A DNA stretch of 62,625 nt from Burkholderia paludis (GCF_000732615.1 NZ_JPGL01000061.1:1-62625); one strand, 5' to 3'. Positions 32,772 to 43,234 are shown, numbered from the stretch's first letter. Notes: a model not told the origin generated them from the letters alone. Numbers and translations: made by a program.

Positions 32772-34246
32772 TGAGTCGCGAAGTGTTGATGCTGGTGGAT
32801 GCGCTGGCGCGCGAGAAAAACGTCGACAAGGATGTGGTGCTGGGCGCCCTCGAGGCTGCGCTCGCGTCCGCTTCCAAGAAGCTGTTCGACGAAGGCGCCG
32901 AAATCCGCGTCCATATCGATCGCGAAAGCGGCGAGCACGAAACCTTCCGTCGCTGGCTCGTCGTGCCCGACGAGGCAGGCTTGCAGGAGCCGGATCGCGA
33001 GATCCTGCTGTTCGAGGCGCGTGAGCAGAAGGCCGACGTCGAAGTCGGCGAATATGTCGAGGAACCCGTTCCGTCGATCGAATTCGGTCGAATCGGCGCG
33101 CAGGCCGCCAAGCAGGTGATCCTGCAGAAGGTGCGCGACGCAGAACGCGAGCAGATCCTGAACGATTACCTCGAGCGCGGCGAAAAGATCATGACGGGTA
33201 CGGTGAAGCGCCTGGATAAGGGCAACTTCATCGTCGAATCGGGCCGTGTCGAGGCGCTGCTGCGCCGCGATCAGCTGATCCCGAAGGAAAACCTGCGCGT
33301 GGGCGACCGCGTGCGCGCGTACATCGCGAAGGTCGATCGCACCGCGCGCGGCCCGCAGATCGAGCTGTCGCGTACGGCGCCCGAGTTCCTGATGAAGCTG
33401 TTCGAGATGGAAGTGCCGGAAATCGAGCAGGGCCTGCTCGAGATCAAGGCGGCTGCCCGCGACCCGGGCGTGCGCGCGAAGATCGGCGTCATCGCGTACG
33501 ACAAGCGGATCGATCCGATCGGCACCTGCGTCGGCATCCGCGGCTCCCGCGTGCAGGCCGTGCGCAACGAGCTCGGTGGCGAAAACATCGACATCGTGCT
33601 ATGGTCGGAGGATCCCGCCCAGTTCGTGATCGGCGCGCTCGCGCCGGCAGCTGTCCAGTCGATCGTCGTCGATGAAGAAAAGCACTCGATGGACGTCGTC
33701 GTCGACGAGAACGAGCTGGCTGTCGCGATCGGCCGCAGCGGTCAGAACGTTCGCCTTGCCGGTGAACTGACCGGCTGGCAGATCAATATCATGACGCCGG
33801 ACGAATCCGCGCTGAAGCAGGGCGAAGAGCGCGACCGGCTGCGTGCGCTGTTCATGGCGCGTCTCGACGTCGACGAAGAGGTTGCCGACATCCTGATCGA
33901 CGAAGGCTTCACGAGCCTCGAAGAGATCGCGTACGTGCCGCTCAACGAAATGCTCGAAATCGAGGCGTTCGACGAGGACACCGTGCACGAACTGCGCAAC
34001 CGCGCACGCGACGCGCTGCTGACGATGGCCATCGCGAACGAGGAAAAAGTCGAGAACGCGGCGCTGGATCTCAAGAGTCTCGACGGCATTACGCCGGAGT
34101 TGCTCGCGAAGCTGGCCGAACACGGTGTGCAGACGCGAGACGATCTCGCCGAGCTTGCAGTGGATGAACTGGTCGACCTGACCGGAGTGGAAGAGGATGC
34201 CGCTAAGGCGTTGATCATGAAAGCACGTGAACATTGGTTCCAGTGA
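32771..34246 (+). CDS. nusA: Transcription termination/antitermination protein NusA
   Basis: 491 residues. The order is the N-terminal RNA polymerase-binding domain (1-125), S1 (about 135-200, MTGTVKRLDKGNFIVES), KH1 and KH2 (GTCVGIRGSRVQAVRNELGG; VAIGRSGQNVRLAGEL), then two acidic C-terminal repeats (LLDEGFTSLEEIA-type and LLAKLAEHGVQTRDDLAEL) as in E. coli. It regulates pausing, termination and antitermination. It overlaps rimP by one base. Confidence 0.97.
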   Translation: MSREVLMLVDALAREKNVDKDVVLGALEAALASASKKLFDEGAEIRVHIDRESGEHETFRRWLVVPDEAGLQEPDREILLFEAREQKADVEVGEYVEEPVPSIEFGRIGAQAAKQVILQKVRDAEREQILNDYLERGEKIMTGTVKRLDKGNFIVESGRVEALLRRDQLIPKENLRVGDRVRAYIAKVDRTARGPQIELSRTAPEFLMKLFEMEVPEIEQGLLEIKAAARDPGVRAKIGVIAYDKRIDPIGTCVGIRGSRVQAVRNELGGENIDIVLWSEDPAQFVIGALAPAAVQSIVVDEEKHSMDVVVDENELAVAIGRSGQNVRLAGELTGWQINIMTPDESALKQGEERDRLRALFMARLDVDEEVADILIDEGFTSLEEIAYVPLNEMLEIEAFDEDTVHELRNRARDALLTMAIANEEKVENAALDLKSLDGITPELLAKLAEHGVQTRDDLAELAVDELVDLTGVEEDAAKALIMKAREHWFQ

Positions 34247-34337
34247 GAAATGACCATGGCGCACTGATTTGATGGCGGCCGTATGGCCTGACCCGATGCT
34301 AACCGCAAGGAATCGGTCCTTGCACTAAGAGGAATGA

Positions 34338-37265
34338 ATGGCGAGTAACAACGTAGCCCAATTTGCCGCGGAACTGAAAATGCCTGCTGGTGTGCTGCTC
34401 GAACAGCTGCAGGCAGCGGGCGTCCAGAAAGCGAGTGAAGACGATGCGCTGTCCGAAGCGGACAAGGCGCGTCTGCTCGATCATTTGCGCAAGTCGCACG
34501 GCGCAACCGACGGCGACAAGCGCAAGATCACGCTGACCCGCAAGCATACGTCGGAGATCAAGCAATCTGACGCGACGGGCAAGGCTCGCACCATTCAGGT
34601 CGAGGTCCGCAAGAAGCGCACGTTCGTCAAGCGCGACGACGTAAGCGAGGGTGCGGAACAGGGTCAGGCGCAGGTCGCCGAAGCGGACGACGATGCGGAA
34701 CTGAAGCGTCGCGAGGAAGAGGCGCGCCGCGAGGCCGAGCTGCTCGAGCAGCAGGCGCAGGAACTGCGCGCGCGTCAGGAACGCCTCGAGCGCGAGGAAG
34801 CGGAACGTCGCGCCCGCGAGGAAGCGGCCGAAGCCGAGCGCCGTCGCGCCGAGGAAGAAGCGGCGGCGAAGCGTGCCGCGGCTGAAGCTGCGGCGGCACA
34901 GCAGCAGGCAGCCGCGCAGCAGGCTGCTGCGGCCGAACAGAAAGCGGAGACTGCGCAATCCGCGCAGTCCGCCCAGGACGAAGCACGCGCAGCCGCCGAA
35001 CGTGCGGCGCAGCGCGAAGCGGCGAAGAAGGCTGAAGACGCTGCCCGCGAGGCGGCGGACAAGGCGCGGGCCGAGCAGGAAGAGATCAGCAAGCGTCGTG
35101 CGGCGGCAGAAGCCGAAGCGCGTGCGATTCGCGAAATGATGAACACGCCGCGCAAGGCCGTGGTCAAGGCAGTCGAGCCGCCGAAGCCGGTCGAGCCGCC
35201 GAAGCCCGCCGAAGCGAAGGGCACGCTGCACAAGCCGGCAAAGCCGGAAGGCGCGCAGGCGCGTCCGGCCGTGAAGAAGCCGGCCGGCGCTGCACCGGCA
35301 ACGACGCAGGCGCCGGCAGGCGCGGGCGACCGCAACAAGAAGCCGGGCGCAGGCAAGGGCGGCTGGCAGGACGACGCGGCGAAGCGTCGCGGCATCAAGA
35401 CGCGCGGCGATTCGAGCGGCGGCGTCGACCGCGGCTGGCGCGGCGGCCCGAAGGGTCGCGGCCGTCACCAGGACAGCGCATCGTCGTTCCAGGCGCCGAC
35501 CGAGCCGATCGTGCGTGAAGTGCACGTGCCGGAAACCATTTCGGTTGCGGATCTCGCGCACAAGATGTCGATCAAGGCCTCGGAAGTCATCAAGGTGATG
35601 ATGAAGATGGGCCAGATGGTCACGATCAACCAGGTGCTGGACCAGGAAACGGCGATGATCGTCGTCGAGGAACTGGGCCATCGTGCGGTTGCCGCGAAGC
35701 TGGACGATCCGGAAGCGCTGCTCGTCGAAGGCGAGACCGGTACCGATGCGGAGCAACTGCCGCGTCCGCCGGTCGTCACGGTGATGGGTCACGTCGACCA
35801 CGGCAAGACCTCGCTGCTCGACTATATCCGTCGCGCGAAGGTGGCGGCCGGTGAAGCGGGCGGTATTACGCAGCACATCGGCGCGTATCACGTCGAAACG
35901 CCGCGCGGCGTCATCACGTTCCTCGATACGCCGGGTCACGAAGCGTTCACGGCAATGCGTGCACGCGGCGCGAAGGCGACCGACATCGTGGTGCTGGTGG
36001 TGGCGGCCGACGACGGCGTGATGCCGCAGACGAAGGAAGCAATCGCCCACGCGAAGGCGGGTGGCGTGCCGATCGTCGTGGCGATCAACAAGATCGACAA
36101 GCCGGACGCGAATCCCGACCGCGTCAAGCAGGAACTGGTCGCGGAAGGCGTCGTGCCGGAAGAATACGGTGGCGATTCGCCGTTCGTGCCGGTGTCGGCA
36201 AAGACGGGCGCGGGCATCGACGATCTGCTCGAGAACGTGCTGCTGCAGGCCGAAGTGCTGGAATTGAAGGCACCGGTCGAGGCGCCGGCGAAGGGCATCG
36301 TGATCGAAGCGAAGCTCGACAAGGGCAAGGGCCCGGTCGCGACGATCCTCGTGCAGTCCGGTACGCTGAACCGCGGCGATATCGTGCTCGCGGGCTCGGC
36401 CTACGGCCGCGTGCGCGCGATGCTCGACGAGAACGGCAAGCCGACGAAGGAAGCCGGCCCGTCGATCCCGGTCGAAATCCAGGGTCTGTCGGAAGTGCCG
36501 GGCGCGGGCGAGGAAGTGATCGTACTGCCGGACGAGCGCAAGGCGCGTGAAATCGCGCTGTTCCGTCAGGGCAAGTTCCGCGACGTGAAGCTCGCGAAGC
36601 AGCAGGCCGCGAAGCTGGAAAGCATGCTCGAGCAGATGGGCGAAGGCGAAGTGCAGAACCTGCCGCTTATCGTCAAGGCCGACGTGCAGGGTTCGCAGGA
36701 AGCACTCGTGCAGTCGCTGCTCAAGCTGTCGACCGACGAAGTGCGCGTGCAAATCGTGCACGGTGCGGTGGGTGGCATCAGCGAAAACGACGTCAACCTT
36801 GCAACGGCATCGAAGGCAGTCATCATCGGCTTCAACACGCGTGCGGATGCGCAGGCGCGCAAGCTCGCGGAAGCCAATGGCGTCGATATCCGCTACTACA
36901 ACATCATCTATGACGCAGTGGATGAGGTGAAGGCGGCGATGTCGGGCATGCTGGCGCCGGAGAAGCGCGAAGTCATCACGGGTACGGTCGAGGTGCGCCA
37001 AGTGTTCAAGGTGCCGAAGATCGGCGCGGTCGCAGGCTGTATGGTCACGGACGGTATCGTCAAGCGCTCGTCGTCGGTTCGCGTGCTGCGCAACAACGTC
37101 GTGATCTTCACGGGCGAACTCGAGTCGCTGAAGCGCTTCAAGGACGACGTGAAGGAAGTCAAGCAAGGCTTCGAGTGCGGCATGTCGGTGAAGAACTTCA
37201 ACGACATCGTGGAAGGCGACCAGTTCGAAGTCTTCGAAGTGACCGAAGTCGCGCGTACGCTGTAA
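34338..37265 (+). CDS. infB: Translation initiation factor IF-2
   Basis: 975 residues. An IF2 N-terminal module (VAQFAAELKMPAGVLLEQL), a long Glu/Ala/Arg coiled region (about 110-290) and a Pro/Lys linker lead to the GTPase. The GTPase begins near residue 480 with G1 GHVDHGKTS, G3 DTPGHEAF and G4 NKIDK. Domains II, III and the C-terminal fMet-tRNA-binding domain end the protein. It delivers initiator tRNA to the 30S. It is part of the nusA operon, 91 bp after nusA. Confidence 0.97.
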   Translation: MASNNVAQFAAELKMPAGVLLEQLQAAGVQKASEDDALSEADKARLLDHLRKSHGATDGDKRKITLTRKHTSEIKQSDATGKARTIQVEVRKKRTFVKRDDVSEGAEQGQAQVAEADDDAELKRREEEARREAELLEQQAQELRARQERLEREEAERRAREEAAEAERRRAEEEAAAKRAAAEAAAAQQQAAAQQAAAAEQKAETAQSAQSAQDEARAAAERAAQREAAKKAEDAAREAADKARAEQEEISKRRAAAEAEARAIREMMNTPRKAVVKAVEPPKPVEPPKPAEAKGTLHKPAKPEGAQARPAVKKPAGAAPATTQAPAGAGDRNKKPGAGKGGWQDDAAKRRGIKTRGDSSGGVDRGWRGGPKGRGRHQDSASSFQAPTEPIVREVHVPETISVADLAHKMSIKASEVIKVMMKMGQMVTINQVLDQETAMIVVEELGHRAVAAKLDDPEALLVEGETGTDAEQLPRPPVVTVMGHVDHGKTSLLDYIRRAKVAAGEAGGITQHIGAYHVETPRGVITFLDTPGHEAFTAMRARGAKATDIVVLVVAADDGVMPQTKEAIAHAKAGGVPIVVAINKIDKPDANPDRVKQELVAEGVVPEEYGGDSPFVPVSAKTGAGIDDLLENVLLQAEVLELKAPVEAPAKGIVIEAKLDKGKGPVATILVQSGTLNRGDIVLAGSAYGRVRAMLDENGKPTKEAGPSIPVEIQGLSEVPGAGEEVIVLPDERKAREIALFRQGKFRDVKLAKQQAAKLESMLEQMGEGEVQNLPLIVKADVQGSQEALVQSLLKLSTDEVRVQIVHGAVGGISENDVNLATASKAVIIGFNTRADAQARKLAEANGVDIRYYNIIYDAVDEVKAAMSGMLAPEKREVITGTVEVRQVFKVPKIGAVAGCMVTDGIVKRSSSVRVLRNNVVIFTGELESLKRFKDDVKEVKQGFECGMSVKNFNDIVEGDQFEVFEVTEVARTL

Positions 37266-37378
37266 TCGTCGCGTATCGGCTCATGGGCGGGGCAGGCGTG
37301 GGCTTGTCCCGCCCATTTTTCATGGCGGCCCGCCAAAAGGCGGCCGCATTATCCTGATAAACGAATCAGGGATCGATC

Positions 37379-37777
37379 ATGTCCAGGAAACGTACTTCCC
37401 CCAATCGCAACGTTCAGATCGCCGATCAGATTCAGCGCGATCTGTCCGAACTCATCATGCGCGAGGTTAAAGATCCGCGCATCGGTATTGTCACGATCCA
37501 GAGCGTGGAACTCACGCCGGACTACGCGCACGCGAAGATCTACTTCACCGCGTTGACCGGCGATCCGGCCAAGACGCAGGAAGCGCTGAACCATGCGTCG
37601 GGTCACTTGCACAACCTGCTGTTCAAGCGCCTGCACATTCATACCGTGCCGACGCTGCATTTCCACTACGACCAGACGATCGAGAAGGCCGTCGAAATGT
37701 CCCGCCTGATCAAGGAAGCGAACTCGACGCGCGCGAAGGACGACGACGAGGCCGACGCGGCCGCCAAGGACGACTGA
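37379..37777 (+). CDS. rbfA: 30S ribosome-binding factor RbfA
   Basis: 132 residues with a type II KH fold. Conserved blocks are RNVQIADQIQRDLSELIMREVKDPRIG, VELTPDYAHAKIYFT and LHIHTVPTLHFHYDQTIEKA. It assists 16S 5' end maturation and cold adaptation. It lies between infB and truB, the standard order. Confidence 0.95.
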   Translation: MSRKRTSPNRNVQIADQIQRDLSELIMREVKDPRIGIVTIQSVELTPDYAHAKIYFTALTGDPAKTQEALNHASGHLHNLLFKRLHIHTVPTLHFHYDQTIEKAVEMSRLIKEANSTRAKDDDEADAAAKDD

Positions 37778-37790
37778 GCTCGACCGGCCT

Positions 37791-38723
37791 ATGACGACTG
37801 CAGCATCCCAACGTCCGCGCGTGCCCCGGCGCGTGCTGGACGGCGTCCTCCTGCTCGACAAGCCGATCGGCCTGTCGAGCAACGATGCGCTGATCCGCGC
37901 AAAGCGCCTGCTTCTTGCGAAGAAGGCCGGCCACACCGGCACGCTCGATCCGCTGGCTTCCGGCCTGCTGCCGCTGTGCTTCGGCGAGGCGACGAAGTTC
38001 TCGCAGGATCTGCTCGATGCAGACAAGACCTACGAAGCGACGATGCGTCTCGGTCAGCGAACGGCCACCGGCGACGCGGAAGGCGAAGTGATCGACACGC
38101 GGCCCGTCGAGTGTGACGGCGCGGCGGTGGAAGCCGCGCTCGCGCGTTTCACCGGCCCGATCGTGCAGGTGCCGCCGATGTATTCGGCGCTCAAGCGCGA
38201 CGGCAAGCCGCTGTACGAATATGCGCGCGCGGGCCAGACCGTCGAGCGCGAAGGCCGCAACGTGACGATCCATGCGCTCGGCCTGCTCGCGTGCGACCTG
38301 CCCGACGTGACGTTTCGCGTGACCTGCAGCAAGGGCACCTACGTGCGCACGCTGGCGGAGGATATCGGCGAGGCGCTGGGTTGCGGCGCGCACCTGACGA
38401 TGCTGCGCCGGACCGGAGTCGGCGCGTTGACGCTCGAGCATGCAGTGACGCTCGACGCGTTGTCCGATGCCGACGAAGCGTCGCGCGATGCGTGGCTCCA
38501 GCCGGTCGACGCGTTGCTGTCGACGTTTCCGCTGGTGCGTCTCGATGAAACCAGCGCGAAGCGATTCCTGCATGGGCAGCGTCTGCCGTTGTCGGCGCTC
38601 GATGCGATCGACGCGGCCGACGGCGAGCGCGTGCGTGTCTACGACGCGACGCGGTTGCTCGGCGTGGCGCGCAAGGCGAACGGAGTACTGGCGCCGGAGC
38701 GGCTCGTCGTCACGGCCGCCTGA
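37791..38723 (+). CDS. truB: tRNA pseudouridine(55) synthase TruB
   Basis: 310 residues. The catalytic Asp is in KKAGHTGTLDPLASGLLPLCFG. Other signatures are GVLLLDKPIGLSSNDAL, VQVPPMYSALKRDGKPLYEYAR and CSKGTYVRTLAEDIGEALG. It makes pseudouridine 55 in the tRNA T loop. It is the last gene of the nusA operon and is followed by a terminator shared with the convergent efflux genes. Confidence 0.96.
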   Translation: MTTAASQRPRVPRRVLDGVLLLDKPIGLSSNDALIRAKRLLLAKKAGHTGTLDPLASGLLPLCFGEATKFSQDLLDADKTYEATMRLGQRTATGDAEGEVIDTRPVECDGAAVEAALARFTGPIVQVPPMYSALKRDGKPLYEYARAGQTVEREGRNVTIHALGLLACDLPDVTFRVTCSKGTYVRTLAEDIGEALGCGAHLTMLRRTGVGALTLEHAVTLDALSDADEASRDAWLQPVDALLSTFPLVRLDETSAKRFLHGQRLPLSALDAIDAADGERVRVYDATRLLGVARKANGVLAPERLVVTAA

Positions 38724-38755
38724 CGCAACGGCGGGACGTACACCCGCTGGAATGG

Positions 38756-38787
38756 AAAAAGCCCGGTCGATGTCGACCGGGCTTTTT
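38756..38787. terminator. Bidirectional terminator between truB and emrB
   Basis: AAAAA-GCCCGGTCGA-TG-TCGACCGGGC-TTTTT is a near-perfect palindrome that serves both the plus-strand truB and the minus-strand efflux operon. Confidence 0.92.
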
Positions 38788-38810
38788 GTTTGCGCGCAGG
38801 CTGCGCGGGT

Positions 38811-40370
38811 TCAGTGTGCAGCCGAGGCCGCCGCACCTGCATCGCCGCCGCCGGTGCGTTCGGGCTTCGTGATCCAGATCAGCCCGATCAGCAGCACGAA
38901 GATTGCCGCGGAGATGTAGAAGAGGTCGTTCACGCCGAGCTGCGCGGCCTGCTGCGTGGCCATGTTGTTGATCAGCCCGTGCGCCTGGTCCTGCGTCAGT
39001 CCGAGGTTGCCCATCTGGTTGACGGCCTGGTTGAAGGTCGGGTTGTAGACGTTCGTCTGTTCGACCAGCTGCGCGTGGTGAAAATTGTTGCGGTGATCCC
39101 ACGCCGTCTGGAAGATCGATGTGCCGATGCCGCCGCACATGATCCGCACGAAGTTCGACAGGCCCGATGCCGCCGGGATGCGATGGCCGGGGAGGCCGGA
39201 CAGCGTGATCGACACCAGCGGGATGAAAAAGCCGGCCATCGCGATGCCCTGCACGAGCGTCGGCAACGTCAGCGACCATTCGTCGACCCCCGTCGTGTAG
39301 CGCGAACGCATCCAGAAGCACAGTGCGAACGTCAGGAACGACGCCGTCGAGATATAGCGCGGATCGGTGCGCGGCAGGTACTTCCCGGTGAGCGGCGACA
39401 GCAGGATGGCGAACAGCCCGACAGGCGCCATCACCAGGCCGGCGTCGGTCGCGGTGTAGCCGATCTGCGTCTGCAGCCACAGCGGCAGCAACACGAGGTT
39501 GCCGAAGTACAGGCCATAGCCGATCGACAGCGCGACCGTGCCGCCGGTGAAGTTCCGCATGCGGAACAGCGACAGGTCGACGACCGGGTGCTCGGCGGTC
39601 AGCTCCCAGATGACGAAGAACGCGAACGCGATGACGGCGGTCAGCGCGAGCACGATGATGGTCGTGCTCGCGAACCAGTCGAGATCCTTGCCCTTGTCGA
39701 GCATGATCTGCAGCGAGCCGACCCAGACGACCAGCAGCGCAAGACCCACGCCGTCGATCGGCGCGCGGCGCACGGCCGATTCCCGATGGCGGTAGATCGC
39801 CCACGTCGCGGCGGCGGCTGCGATGCCGACCGGGATGTTGACGTAGAAGATCCACGGCCACGAGTAGTTGTCCGAGATCCAGCCGCCGAGGATCGGGCCG
39901 GCAACGGGGGCGATCAGCGTCGTCATCGCCCACAGCGCGAGCGCCATCGGCGCCTTGGCGCGCGGATAGCTCGAGAGCAGCAGCGCCTGCGACAACGGAA
40001 TCATCGGGCCCGCGACCGCGCCTTGCAGCACGCGCGACCCAAGCAGGAACGGCAGGTTGGGCGAGAGTCCGCACATCCACGACGAGATGACGAACAGGAT
40101 GATCGACGCGAGGAACAGGCGAACCTGCCCGAAGCGATCGGTCAGCCAGCCCGTCAGCGGCACGGAGATCGCGTTGGCGACCGCGAACGACGTGATGACC
40201 CACGTGCCCTGGTCGGACGACACGCCGAGGTCGCCCGAGATGGTCGGGATCGCGACGTTCGCGATGGACGTGTCGAGCACGTTCATGAACACCGCGAGCG
40301 ATACCGCGATCGTCCCGATCACGAGCTGCCCGCCCTGCAAGGGCGGGTGAGAGACAGGAGCCTGTGCCAT
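38811..40370 (-). CDS. emrB: DHA2 family multidrug MFS transporter, EmrB-like
   Basis: 519 residues with about 14 hydrophobic segments. MFS motif A is present (GWLTDRFGQVRLFLAS), along with the DHA2 blocks LDTSIANVAIPTISGDLG, SRVLQGAVAGPMIPLSQALLL and APVAGPILGGWISD. It pairs with the EmrA-like adaptor 28 bp upstream and an outer membrane factor to form a tripartite proton-driven pump for hydrophobic drugs. Last gene of the marR-nodT-emrA-emrB unit on the minus strand. Confidence 0.94.
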   Translation of the reverse strand: MAQAPVSHPPLQGGQLVIGTIAVSLAVFMNVLDTSIANVAIPTISGDLGVSSDQGTWVITSFAVANAISVPLTGWLTDRFGQVRLFLASIILFVISSWMCGLSPNLPFLLGSRVLQGAVAGPMIPLSQALLLSSYPRAKAPMALALWAMTTLIAPVAGPILGGWISDNYSWPWIFYVNIPVGIAAAAATWAIYRHRESAVRRAPIDGVGLALLVVWVGSLQIMLDKGKDLDWFASTTIIVLALTAVIAFAFFVIWELTAEHPVVDLSLFRMRNFTGGTVALSIGYGLYFGNLVLLPLWLQTQIGYTATDAGLVMAPVGLFAILLSPLTGKYLPRTDPRYISTASFLTFALCFWMRSRYTTGVDEWSLTLPTLVQGIAMAGFFIPLVSITLSGLPGHRIPAASGLSNFVRIMCGGIGTSIFQTAWDHRNNFHHAQLVEQTNVYNPTFNQAVNQMGNLGLTQDQAHGLINNMATQQAAQLGVNDLFYISAAIFVLLIGLIWITKPERTGGGDAGAAASAAH

Positions 40371-40398
40371 GTCGGTTGCTTTTCCGGTGGCGGAACGG

Positions 40399-41616
40399 TT
40401 ACATCATTTTCGCGGCGGGATTCGACTTCGCCGCGGCAGGCGTCGCTGCGTTGCCGCCTGCGTTCTCGGCAACGATGCGGGCGATTTCGGCGTCGGCTTC
40501 GTCGCCGTACTTCGCGAACACGCTGGTTTCATAGACGGTGTTCGGTGCGTTCACGAGCTGGTCGCCGCGTTCGTCCTTGATGTCGACGTCGACCTGCATC
40601 GACAGGCCGATGCGCAGCGGGTGCTTGTCGAGATCCTTCGGATCGAGTTCGATCCGCACCGGCAGGCGCTGCACGACCTTGATCCAGTTGCCGGTCGCGT
40701 TCTGCGCCGGCAGCAGCGAGAACGCCGAGCCCGTACCGGCCGAGAAGCCGACCACCTTGCCGTGATAGACGGCCGACGAGCCGTAGATGTCGGCCGTCAG
40801 CTCGACCGGCTGGCCGATGCGCATGTGCTTGAGCTGGACTTCCTTGAAGTTCGCGTCGACCCACACCGCGTTGAGCGGCACCACGGACATCAGCGGCGTA
40901 CCCGGCGACACGCGCTGGCCGACCTGCACCGAGCGCTTCGCGACATAGCCCGTGACCGGAGCGGGCAGTACGTTACGCGCGTTTGCCAGGTAGGCGTCGC
41001 GAACCTTGGCGGCCGCGGCCATCACGTTCGGATGCGATGCGATCGTCGTGTTCGCGGTCAGCGCGCGGTTCGACGCGAGTTGCTGCTGCGCGGCGTCGAG
41101 CGATGCCTGGGCGGCCTTCACGGCGTCGCGTGCGTGCGAGATTTCTTCCTGCGACACGGCGCCCGTCTGCGCGACGGCCATGCGGCGACGGAGGTCGTCC
41201 TCGGCCTTCGACAGGTCGGACTGGCGCAGCGCGACTTGCGCGCGGTACTGGTCGTCGTTGACGAACAGTCCGCGCACCTGGCGCACCGTCTGCGCGAGAT
41301 TGGCTTCGGCTTGCTGCAGCGCGACCTGCGAGTCGGCCGGATCGAGCACGACGAGCGGATCGCCGGCCTTGACCGTCTGCGTGTCGTCGGCCTTCACCGC
41401 GATCACGGTGCCGGTGACCTGCGGCGTGATCTGCACGACGTTGCCGTTGACGTATGCATCGTCGGTTCCCTCATGGAAACGGGCAACGAGGAAGTAGTAC
41501 AGGCCGTACGCGATGGCCGCGATCACGATGACCGCGACGAGCAGCGTCATCATCCGTTTGCGCTTCCCGTTGTTTTGCGACTGGGCGCTGGCGGCGTTTT
41601 GTTGAGGGTCGCTCAT
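40399..41616 (-). CDS. emrA: EmrA/HlyD family efflux periplasmic adaptor
   Basis: 405 residues. One N-terminal transmembrane segment (MMTLLVAVIVIAAIAYGLYYFLVA) is followed by a lipoyl-like half (DDAYVNGNVVQITPQVTGTVIAVKADDTQTVKAGDPLVVLD), a long coiled-coil hairpin (about 100-210) and a beta-barrel (GYVAKRSVQVGQRVSPGTPLMSVV). It links the inner membrane EmrB to the outer membrane channel. Confidence 0.94.
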   Translation of the reverse strand: MSDPQQNAASAQSQNNGKRKRMMTLLVAVIVIAAIAYGLYYFLVARFHEGTDDAYVNGNVVQITPQVTGTVIAVKADDTQTVKAGDPLVVLDPADSQVALQQAEANLAQTVRQVRGLFVNDDQYRAQVALRQSDLSKAEDDLRRRMAVAQTGAVSQEEISHARDAVKAAQASLDAAQQQLASNRALTANTTIASHPNVMAAAAKVRDAYLANARNVLPAPVTGYVAKRSVQVGQRVSPGTPLMSVVPLNAVWVDANFKEVQLKHMRIGQPVELTADIYGSSAVYHGKVVGFSAGTGSAFSLLPAQNATGNWIKVVQRLPVRIELDPKDLDKHPLRIGLSMQVDVDIKDERGDQLVNAPNTVYETSVFAKYGDEADAEIARIVAENAGGNAATPAAAKSNPAAKMM

Positions 41617-41668
41617 GGCGATTTTCTCCGTCCGTTGTTTCGAGTGTCTGCGTAGTGGTGGCGCCGGA

Positions 41669-43165
41669 TCAGTTGGCGGCCTGTTTTGTCGGTTTGTCGG
41701 CGTCGGGCGCGGCGAGCGGCGTGCCGGTCGCGTCGAACCCGCCGCCCAGCGCCTTGATCAGCGCGAGCTGCATGTCGCGCCGGCGCATCTTCAGGTTGGT
41801 CACCGTCTGCTCCGACGCGAGGCGGTTGCTGTCCGCGGTCAGTACCTGCAGTTGCGGCGACAGGCCGGCCTTGTAGCGGATCACCGCGAGGTCGTACGCG
41901 CGCGTCGATGCATCGAGCGCGCGCTGTGCGTCGCCCATCTGGCGATCGATCGCGCGGATCGACGAGACCTGCGTCGCGACGTCGTTCAACGCGCTGATCA
42001 GCGTCTGGTTGTAGTTCGCCACCGACAGGTCGAAGTCCGCGTAGCGGCCCTTGAGCTGGGCGCGCAGTGCGCCGGCGTCGAAGATCGGCAGGTGGATCGC
42101 CGGGCCGAACTGCGCCTGGCGGCTCGTGAAGTTCAGGAATTTGCCCCAGCCGAATGCATCGAAGCCGAAGCCGGCCGCGAGGTTCACGTCCGGATAGAAT
42201 TCGGCCTTTGCTTCCTTCACGTCGTGCATCGCGGCTTCGACTTGCCAGCGTGCGGCGACGATATCGGGGCGGCGCGAGACGAGGTCGGCCGGCAGGTTGC
42301 CGGGCAGCGTGACTTCGCCGCCCGGATTCAGCACGGGCGCGGCGATCTGCAGCCCGCGATCCGGACCCTTGCCGAGCAGCGCGGCGAGCTGGTAGCGCAC
42401 CGTCGTGATCTGGCCGTCGAGATCCGACAGCGAGGCCTGGGTCGTCGCGATGTTGCCGCGGGCCGTCTGGCGTTCGACGTTGGTGTCGAGGCCTGCCGAC
42501 ACGCGACCGTCGGTGATCTTGCCGACCGTCTCGCGGTTGGCGATCTCGCGTTGCGCGATTTCGCGCAGCGCATAGAGCTGCGCGAGCGAGTTGTAGGTTC
42601 GCGCAACCGACGACGCGAGCGTGATGCGCGCCTGCTGCATGTCGGCCTCGGCCGCCTTTTCCTGCGATACCGCGGTGTGCAGGCGTTCGCGGTTCTTGCC
42701 CCACAGGTCGAGTTCCCACGACGCGCTCGCGAGCGCGTTGTTCTCGCCATACCACTCGCCGCCGTACGGGGGCGGGACCAGCGCGTTCGACGAATACAGC
42801 TCGCGCGTCCATGAATAGCTGGCTTCCGCCTTCGGCAGCAGGTTCGAACGCGACGATTCGATGTACGACGACGCCTTGGCGAGGCGCGCCTGCGCCTGAG
42901 CGATCGACGGATTGCCCAGCAGGGCTTCGTCGATCAGCTTCGGCAGTTGCGGATCGCCGAACCGGCTGGCCCAGTCGAGCGCGGGCCACTGGCCGCCCTG
43001 GGCCGGCAGGCTGCGGGCGGATTCGAATTGCGATGCGGGGGCGATCTGCTTGTCGCTCTTGATGCCGATGTAGTTTGCGCAGCCCGCCAGCGCCAGCGCG
43101 GCAACCGCGGCGGCGACGGCGGCGCGGCACGACTCGGCGCGCACGGACAACGGGGAGGATTTCAT
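41669..43165 (-). CDS. Outer membrane efflux lipoprotein (NodT/OprM family)
   Basis: 498 residues from ATG 43165 (AGGGA upstream; an in-frame ATG at 43201 is less likely). The lipobox ALAGC has Cys29. Two OEP repeats follow, with DWASRFGDPQLPKLIDEALLGNPSI near the start and the typical AYDLAVIRYKAGLSPQLQVLTADSNRL near the C-terminus. It is the TolC-like exit channel of the EmrAB-type pump encoded downstream. Confidence 0.93.
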   Translation of the reverse strand: MKSSPLSVRAESCRAAVAAAVAALALAGCANYIGIKSDKQIAPASQFESARSLPAQGGQWPALDWASRFGDPQLPKLIDEALLGNPSIAQAQARLAKASSYIESSRSNLLPKAEASYSWTRELYSSNALVPPPYGGEWYGENNALASASWELDLWGKNRERLHTAVSQEKAAEADMQQARITLASSVARTYNSLAQLYALREIAQREIANRETVGKITDGRVSAGLDTNVERQTARGNIATTQASLSDLDGQITTVRYQLAALLGKGPDRGLQIAAPVLNPGGEVTLPGNLPADLVSRRPDIVAARWQVEAAMHDVKEAKAEFYPDVNLAAGFGFDAFGWGKFLNFTSRQAQFGPAIHLPIFDAGALRAQLKGRYADFDLSVANYNQTLISALNDVATQVSSIRAIDRQMGDAQRALDASTRAYDLAVIRYKAGLSPQLQVLTADSNRLASEQTVTNLKMRRRDMQLALIKALGGGFDATGTPLAAPDADKPTKQAAN

Positions 43166-43234
43166 CGCGCTGATCCCTGACTCGGAATGAATGATGGACA
43201 CTGCAAGGATTTCCTTACATTAATCTGTCAAAAG